64,000 nt of DNA from Aspergillus flavus (lineage: Eukaryota; Ascomycota; Eurotiomycetes; Eurotiales; Aspergillaceae), in NCBI RefSeq assembly GCF_009017415.1, contig NC_092404.1, positions 992,001 to 1,056,000 on the forward strand, given 5' to 3'. Made by a program: the position numbers and the translations under genes. The notes beneath the pieces are model-generated. The model was given only the letters and a program-made list of their open reading frames with translations. It was not told the origin of the DNA and did not search any database. Below, piece by piece: positions 57,938-64,000 of the stretch (positions within the stretch are counted from its first letter, which is position 1; the number at the start of each line of letters is the position of its first letter).

Positions 57938-60758
57938 ATGGCTTCCGCAGGGAAGCCTACCCTGGATGACTCCCGCCGGGCGACGGGATCACCTAAGATG
58001 AAGGCACGAGGTTAGTCTGACATACATTTGGATTCACAATGTGGGGAATATAGTTGACCTGACATCATGTGCTGTTGTCTTGGTAGAGAATGCGAAAGAT
58101 ACCCTATGTCGAAATGTGACCATATACGGTCGTTGTCGATATGAAGATAAAGGTGCCGCGATAGTCCCTTAGCCCATTGCCGCATGTATCATCATTACGA
58201 ACTTCATCTGACCTTGGCATTTATTCCCGAAAGGATGCGCCTTCAATCATGACCCGCATAAAGTGAATACAACATATCAATCCGACAGGTTGGCATACCC
58301 AGGCAGCGAACTGGACTTTTCTTCATGGAACGTTCAGCTTCAACTTGTAGTGACAATGACTTACGTGGATTGTACCAGTAGCAACAACAGTAGAAGACGG
58401 CTGAACGTCGACTCCCCGAGCTTTACACCCTCTCTACTATCCTCCAATGGCTCTTCGCCAACTACGGCATCAGTTACAGCGAAGAAAGCCGCAACAATAT
58501 CCCCCAAAGCTGCCAATGCAGCTCCGTTCCAACCAAGGAATATAACTTCACGTATGTCATGATGACCCTTCACTTACTGGTGCACCATTGCCCACTGACT
58601 TAAAGCAGGATCCAATACTAGCACCCCGTCGGGTCGTGCTGAAACAATGACGCCGGACTGGTCTGTGGCTGAAGTGCAGGAATTTGTGCCTCAGGGCTTC
58701 GATACTGCCCACATGGTAAGGCTGCACCTTCCGAGTGAAAATGCAAACAAAAACCGAAAAATAAATAAACTTCCCCAGCCCATGCAATTCACTCTTCTGC
58801 CTTTCTAACCCCACACCATGCCGCTCTGCCTGCCCAAGAATTCCTGTCGCCCCCAAAATTACCGAAACTCTCGGTTGTTGGCATCGTGCATTTGTTTGAT
58901 GAGGCAACCCTATTGCTATCAAGATGCAGAGCGTTTGGACGGACTGCGGCTACATGCCTGCGGCCCTCTTCGCCTCCCCCGTTTGTCAACCTCCACCAGA
59001 ATCCCATTACATCACATCCTCTACGCACCCTTCTCGTTATGACTCAACTAACGTACGTCCCCAGGCCTCTCTCCAAGGGAATAGTAACGGTGGCGTTCCT
59101 TCGACGAGCCCGTTTGATCCTTTTGTGACAGCCTCGAACCCCCTTTCCGCGGCTAGTGCGGTCGGACCAGTCCAGGCCAACCCTTTTGCACATGATACTG
59201 CGGCGGCAGCTGCAGCACTGGGCGGCGCCTTTTTCGCCGGACAGTCCGGCTTCCAACAACCTGTAGGTCTCTACGCCACTTGAAACTATGGGCTTGTCTT
59301 ACATTATCATCCTTAATACAGGTCCAGTACCATTTGTACGCTCCTATTGGCCCTCATAGTCAAAACACGCTGGGCTACCAACGGAATGTTCATGATCTTT
59401 TCCTTCCCAATGACTTCCGCGAAGAACTGCAGAAGAAAGCTGCAGCTACACTACAAACCTTACCGAGTATGTCGATTCCATTTCATGAGCCATATCCAAC
59501 GGAGCTGACTGGAAGCCAGACACCCAACTACCCGCTCAAGTCGATTACTTCCATTCCCTTGTCCCCTTGGACCTAAATCACCAGAAGAACGCAACCATCT
59601 TTGGCTTTCCCAGTTGGGTATATAAAGCGCAATCCAGCAAAGATGGCAATTTCTATGCTCTTCGAAGACTAGAAGGTAAACTTCTCTTTTAATTTTCAAT
59701 TTGAAAAGTTCCCAGCTGACTCGCCCCAAGGTTTTCGCTTGACAAATGAGAAAGCGATCCGATCGGTTCAGGCGTGGAAACGAGTTTGTAACGGAAGCGT
59801 GGTAACAGTCCACGATGCCTTTACCAGCAGGAGCTTCCAAGACAGCTCGCTGATCTTTGTCACTGACTACCACCCTCTCTCTAAAACACTTGCCGAACAA
59901 CACCTGGGTGCTGGGAATAGGTTTCAAGGCCGGCATAATACGCACATCCCTGAGCAGGTCCTGTGGGGCTATATGACCCAGATCGCAAACGGCCTCAAGG
60001 CTATCCACAGCAACGGGCTTGCCGCAAGGATTCTTGATCCCAGTAAAGTTCTCGTCACCGGCAAAAATCGCATTCGCCTGAACGCCTGTGCTATCATGGA
60101 TGTGGTCCAGTATGATACCCAGCGGTCTATCGCCGAACTCCAACGTCAGGACTTGGTTAATTTCGGACAACTCATTGTGACTTTGGGCGCCAATACGCCC
60201 AGTGTCATGCATAACCCCACCAAAGCTATGGAACATTTTACCCGTGCTTACAGTCCACAACTCAAGAATTCGGTGTTCTGGTTGCTCAATGGACTGCAGA
60301 AGGACCAAGACCGAAATATTGACATCTTCATAACTGGCATTTCTTCGCAGTTAATGTCAACATTCGACTCAGCCCTCCATCTGGACGATGAACTGACGTC
60401 AGACTTGAGCCGGGAACTTGAGAATGGCCGTTTGGTTCGTCTAGTGACCAAGTTGAATTTCGTCAACGAGCGGCCGGAGTATGAGCATGATCGGCAGTGG
60501 TCGGAGAATGGGGAGCGATACTTCCTTAAGATGTTCCGCGACTACGTGTTCCACCAAGTTGATGCTCAGGGTGACCCGGTCGTTGACCTGGGTCATGTGC
60601 TTTCATGTCTGAATAAGTTGGATGCGGGCACGGATGAGAAAATCACTTTGGTGAGTCGCGATGAACAAAGTTGCTTTGTCGTTAGCTACAAAGACATCAA
60701 GAAAGCACTGGAGTCGTCATTTCAGGCGCTTCTGAAGCCCACCAGAAGGCTTCATTAA
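57938..60758 (+). CDS. PAN3: PAN3, regulatory subunit of the PAN2-PAN3 poly(A) nuclease
   Basis: Nine exons: 57938-58010, 58087-58152, 58234-58288, 58391-58551, 58609-58715, 59065-59262, 59322-59466, 59520-59675 and 59731-60758; about 662 residues. The acceptor of exon 4 could also be 6 bp further on. An N-terminal CCCH finger (Cys32, Cys41, Cys48, His52) is split by two introns. A PAM2-like motif (AEVQEFVPQGF, about 139-149) would bind poly(A)-binding protein. A pseudokinase (about 315-540) lacks the catalytic HRD and DFG (the loop reads AARILDPSKVLV), followed by the coiled-coil knob and C-terminal domain that hold PAN2. The complex trims poly(A) tails at the start of cytoplasmic mRNA decay. 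Intron 5 is unusually long (349 bp) for this window. Confidence 0.94.
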
Positions 60759-61207
60759 ACAGCCCCATAGAGGGCCAATCCCACGACGGATCCTTTCCCT
60801 CGAAGGAAAGACCACTTATATATGCGGAGGGACCTAGGTTAAGGAGATATCTCGTATGAAATGATCTGGCGATGTCTTTGCACATGATTCTTATTTAGGA
60901 GGATATATTCTTAGAAATCTGCTCTCAGAAGACTGAGTCTCACGGCCGACTTACAACTGCTTTATCTGTGCGGAAAGCTGGGATCATACATCCCCGAGTT
61001 GATTTTATTGCAACGCGGCAACGAATGTTTGCTTGCTTTGAAAATACGATGCCATTGATATATGAACGAAGATACAGATGCAATTGATTACAGACATATC
61101 ACATTATTCGAATGGCTCGGTAGACCTAGCATGAACGGACATATCTCGTAGAGCCAACTTTTGATATCCTAAAAGTAGTTAGTATAAACGATACGACTTC
61201 ATTCCAA
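60759..61207. other. 3'-3' intergenic region
   Basis: 449 bp between the convergent PAN3 and fasciclin genes, no gene seen. Confidence 0.6.
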
Positions 61208-62729
61208 CTACAAGTCAAAGGCATGAGCCCACAACTCCATCCCCTCGTCATAATCATCCTGATCATCCTCCACCCACGCGGCAAGCCGCTCCTTCAGATC
61301 CTCCACCGTCAACTCCTCGTTCCACTCATCCCACTCCGTCGCCCCCTCCACCACCTTCTTCGGCGGAACCAAGACCTGATCGACAATGTGCACATTTCCA
61401 TCCCGCCCCAACGCATCCGCAACCGCCACCCGCTGAAACCCATTAACCTTCAACGAAGCATACGGCCCAAACCGCGCCACATCAACACTCAACCTCCTAC
61501 CCCCCAACAACGTCGGCAGATCCAAATGCGTGAACCCCTTGACCCCAAACGGCCGGATCTCGCCCTCCTCCGTGTAAATCACATCCGAGTACAGCGTCCG
61601 ATCCGGAACAATATGATACTTGAGAAGAGCGAGGAGGTATTTCTGGCCATAGGGCGAGAACAGGAACGCGTTGATTTTGAGGCCGAGTTTGCTGAAGGCT
61701 GTGTTGGAGGGGGCAAAGATCGTGTGGCCTTTCCCGGTGTCTTTGCCTGTGTTTTCGGGTATGGTGAGGTTGGTTTTGAGGATGGCGAGGTCGAAGGTGC
61801 TGAATTTTGTGGGGACTAGGTCGAGTAGCGTTTTGGTTGTTGGGGGTGGGATGAGGACGCTGGATATACCGTGGATTAGGCCGTTTGTGCCGGGCTGGAA
61901 TTTGTTAGTTTGGTTTCTTTTCTAGGGTGTTTGGTGGTTTGTTTCCGTTGGGAATGGAGATGAGGAGGGGGGTTGTTGATAGGGTGGAGGGACTTACAAT
62001 ATCAGGTGCTACGACCCGACTATAGAAGTTCAGCGTTAGACCTCTCCAGCCTGCTCGGACGGATAGTCTCTGCGGGAGCTTGTCTCCCAATGCTCGACTC
62101 TCCAATTCAGTCGGCAGAGTGTGGCTATGGAAGACGGTGCGGGCGTCCCAGAGTCCCGGGACGAGGTGGTACTTGATGAAGGCGCGGATGAGCTCCTTGG
62201 GCGGTTTGTGGTCGTCATGGTGCGGGATCTTCTCGAATGCGTCGTCTGTGGGCGCGAAGAAAGTGTGGTTTGCTTCTGTCGAGTTGAGGAGATGGACTAG
62301 TTCCTCGTCTTCTTTGATAAGCTTCGCCAGGATGGTGGTGTATTTGCTTTCAGTGATGAGCTCGTAGATGGTCTTGTCGGAGGGCGGGTGGTGTGGGGGA
62401 TGTAGTTGGGAGAAGGGAGGCAGCTCGGTGATGTCCAAGGGGAAGTATTCTGCGTCGTCATAGTCGTCATCGTCGAAGTAGTCGTAGTCGTAGTCTTCTG
62501 CGTCTACTGTGTCAAAGATCGGGGGGAGGATGTCGTCTAGGCGACTGTTTTGTATTTCGGATGCGGCGTCCAATAGTGAGAGTTGAAGGAGGTAATCGTC
62601 GAGGGCGGCCTTATCGTTTACGTCTATGTTGTTGAGGTCGAGGTCTTTTAGGGCTTGTTGGGAGGTGGGAATGAATAAGGCCGAGGAGAGAGTGGCGGTT
62701 GCTGCCACCGTCCAGAGATGGACCTTCAT
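61208..62729 (-). CDS. Secreted fasciclin (FAS1) domain protein
   Basis: Two exons, 62729-61998 and 61894-61208, with a 103 bp intron in phase 0; 472 residues. A signal peptide (MKVHLWTVAATATLSSALF) is followed by an acidic, Tyr/Asp-rich stretch (about 75-95, with runs such as DYDYDYFDDDDYDD). Two FAS1 domains follow: one around 115-260 (TIYELITESKYTTILAKLI, TFFAPTDDAFEKI, IKYHLVPG) and one around 260-430 (TFDLAILKTNLT, TIFAPSNTAF, LLKYHIVP, VHIVDQVLVPP). FAS1 proteins mediate adhesion at the cell surface or in vacuoles. There is no hydrophobic C-terminal GPI signal; the end is acidic and hydrophilic (WVEDDQDDYDEGMELW), so it is probably soluble and secreted or vacuolar. The function of the acidic stretch is unknown, but metal binding is conceivable. 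Confidence 0.9.
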
Positions 62730-63509
62730 GGTGATTCGATTTTAGTATCACTTAGGGTATCGGGATAAACACGATAAGGGAGGATGGGTGCGGGATCAAC
62801 GTAGCTAGTACACGGGTGTTGAGCTGTATTTATGCTGGGATATAGGCTGCCGATTAGATATAATAAGCACCAGCGTTAGACTTTCCAGCCGAGCCGATTG
62901 ATCAGGATCCTTGAATAAGTCCACCTTGAGCTGTCCAATCTGCGACGGTCTAGAGCATTCGTAATCGTATTCGTGACCGAAAATGTGATTTAGCTCTGAG
63001 ATTCATGACGCTAGCTTACTGTCATATAACATGATGTCACGGGCTTAGCACGGTCACGCCATGTGGAGGATATCTTAGTGATCCAACGTTTGGTAGAACA
63101 AAAGCTACGCGGATGAATAATGCCATGGTTTTCATGACTCGTGATTCATTATTTTAATTTTGCGTTTAACTGCGCTTCCGACCATTCGCTTTCACACGCT
63201 TCATATTATGAACAACCAAAGGCGGAGATACTACTCGACCTCATAGTTCAAGTGGATACACCAGCATCGGCCTTTGCGGAAATAGATAAAGACTCGCCAT
63301 GTGGGGAGCTAGCAAGTTGGGAAATAGAGGGGATGGTTAAATAAGTAGACTGACACCAGTCCAAACATGCAAATGTCAATAGAGTAAATTCCGCAATTGC
63401 TGTGATTGGTATCGCATGAGAGTAGGGAACTCGTCTTGAAATCCTCAAAGACCAGATGCAAGACTGGTAGTCAAGAATGGCCAGTGCTGTCCGTCGTATG
63501 AGAGTTCGC
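62730..63509. other. Intergenic region upstream of the fasciclin gene
   Basis: 780 bp between the fasciclin start and the LSm7 stop, both on the minus strand. A TATA-like ATAAATA on the minus strand (about 62825-62831) lies roughly 100 bp before the fasciclin start. No gene. Confidence 0.5.
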
Positions 63510-64000
63510 TTACTCCTCCGCTTGCACGAAGGGGTTGGCAATCTCTTCACTGCCATCGGCAGGAGAGATGAGTACAATGATAGTACCACGAGCAACGATC
63601 AAACCAAGAGAACGAGTATTCTCGTTGCCCTCGTCATCTATTTACAGGCCGTTAGAGTTAAGTAGAGAGGTAGTGGACAAGTACTAGAGCCACATACCGC
63701 GCATAGATTCCTTGACATCATCGAGAACCAGGTTCATCAGTTGGTCAAATCCCTTCAGCGTGCCGACGACTGTACTGGTCAGTGGATCCAAAAAAGTAAA
63801 AAAAAAAAGAAAAATATAAAACTGATATGACAGGAGTGGACCTACCTTCTCTGCCACCATTGAACTTCACCCGAACTTCCTTATCCATATACTTGCTGAG
63901 GTCGAGGATGTTTTCCTTTTTGGGCTTCTCCTGCTGCTGTGCACCGCCACTGGCACCGCCACTTTTGGCATGACCGCCACGGCCGCCAGACCTGTCATGG
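63510..64000 (-). CDS. LSM7: LSm7, U6 snRNA-associated Sm-like protein (5' end outside window)
   Basis: Three exons are visible: from the window edge to 63846, then 63769-63698 and 63637-63510; introns 76 and 60 bp. The protein begins in the visible part with a Gly/Ser/Gln-rich arm (HDRSGGRGG...), then the Sm1 motif (ENILDLSKYMDKEVRVKFNGGREVVGTLKGFDQLMNLVLDDV) and the Sm2 motif (LGLIVARGTIIVLISP), ending NPFVQAEE. LSm7 is one of seven ring proteins in Lsm2-8 (U6 snRNA, nucleus) and Lsm1-7 (mRNA decapping, cytoplasm). The start codon is not in the window; the arm here is in frame at the edge. Intron 1 has a strong polypyrimidine run (T-rich on the coding strand) that could vary in length. Confidence 0.93.

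Overview
The window is nuclear DNA from a filamentous ascomycete, most likely a Eurotiales mould close to Aspergillus or Penicillium. The signs are many short introns (about 47-110 bp, GT...AG, several with CTAAC-like branch points), fungal-only families (Zn2Cys6 regulator, SAT4/Pth11-like membrane protein, PDR-type ABC pump, ankyrin-CorA protein) and typical gene spacing of 0.3-3 kb. Gene models were built by hand from open frames and splice sites. Twenty protein genes are called, two of them cut by the window edges. No rRNA, convincing tRNA, CRISPR array or intact transposon was seen.

Left part (1-16 kb): the 5' end of a SAT4-type membrane protein, a secreted amidase, a mitochondrial type II NADH dehydrogenase, a large ankyrin-repeat/CorA-like protein and a Ser/Pro-rich DUF8004-type protein. 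Centre-left (16-32.7 kb): a fold-type I PLP aminotransferase, a secreted GH55 exo-beta-1,3-glucanase, a cation diffusion facilitator with Mn-type motifs, an LPMO-like secreted protein with an N-terminal copper-ligand histidine, an LSB5-type VHS-GAT protein and ribosomal protein L17 (uL22).

The most interesting region is 33.0-42.7 kb. Five neighbouring genes encode a D-2-hydroxyacid dehydrogenase and a zinc sorbitol/idonate-type dehydrogenase (divergent, sharing 670 bp), an SDR, a Zn2Cys6 regulator and a KduD/IdnO-like SDR (the last two divergent). The enzyme set matches the steps 2-keto-L-gulonate to L-idonate to 5-keto-D-gluconate to D-gluconate. CreA-like sites and clustered CCGAC/GTCGG words lie in the shared promoters. 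I propose this as a regulated sugar-acid catabolic cluster; substrate assignments are inference.

Right part (44.9-64 kb): a ferric reductase, a full-length PDR multidrug ABC transporter, a 3.3 kb gene-poor stretch with a possible decayed protease fragment, then housekeeping genes: a Ubx2/FAF2-like ER UBX protein, PAN3 of the PAN2-PAN3 deadenylase, a secreted two-domain fasciclin protein and the spliced 3' part of LSm7.
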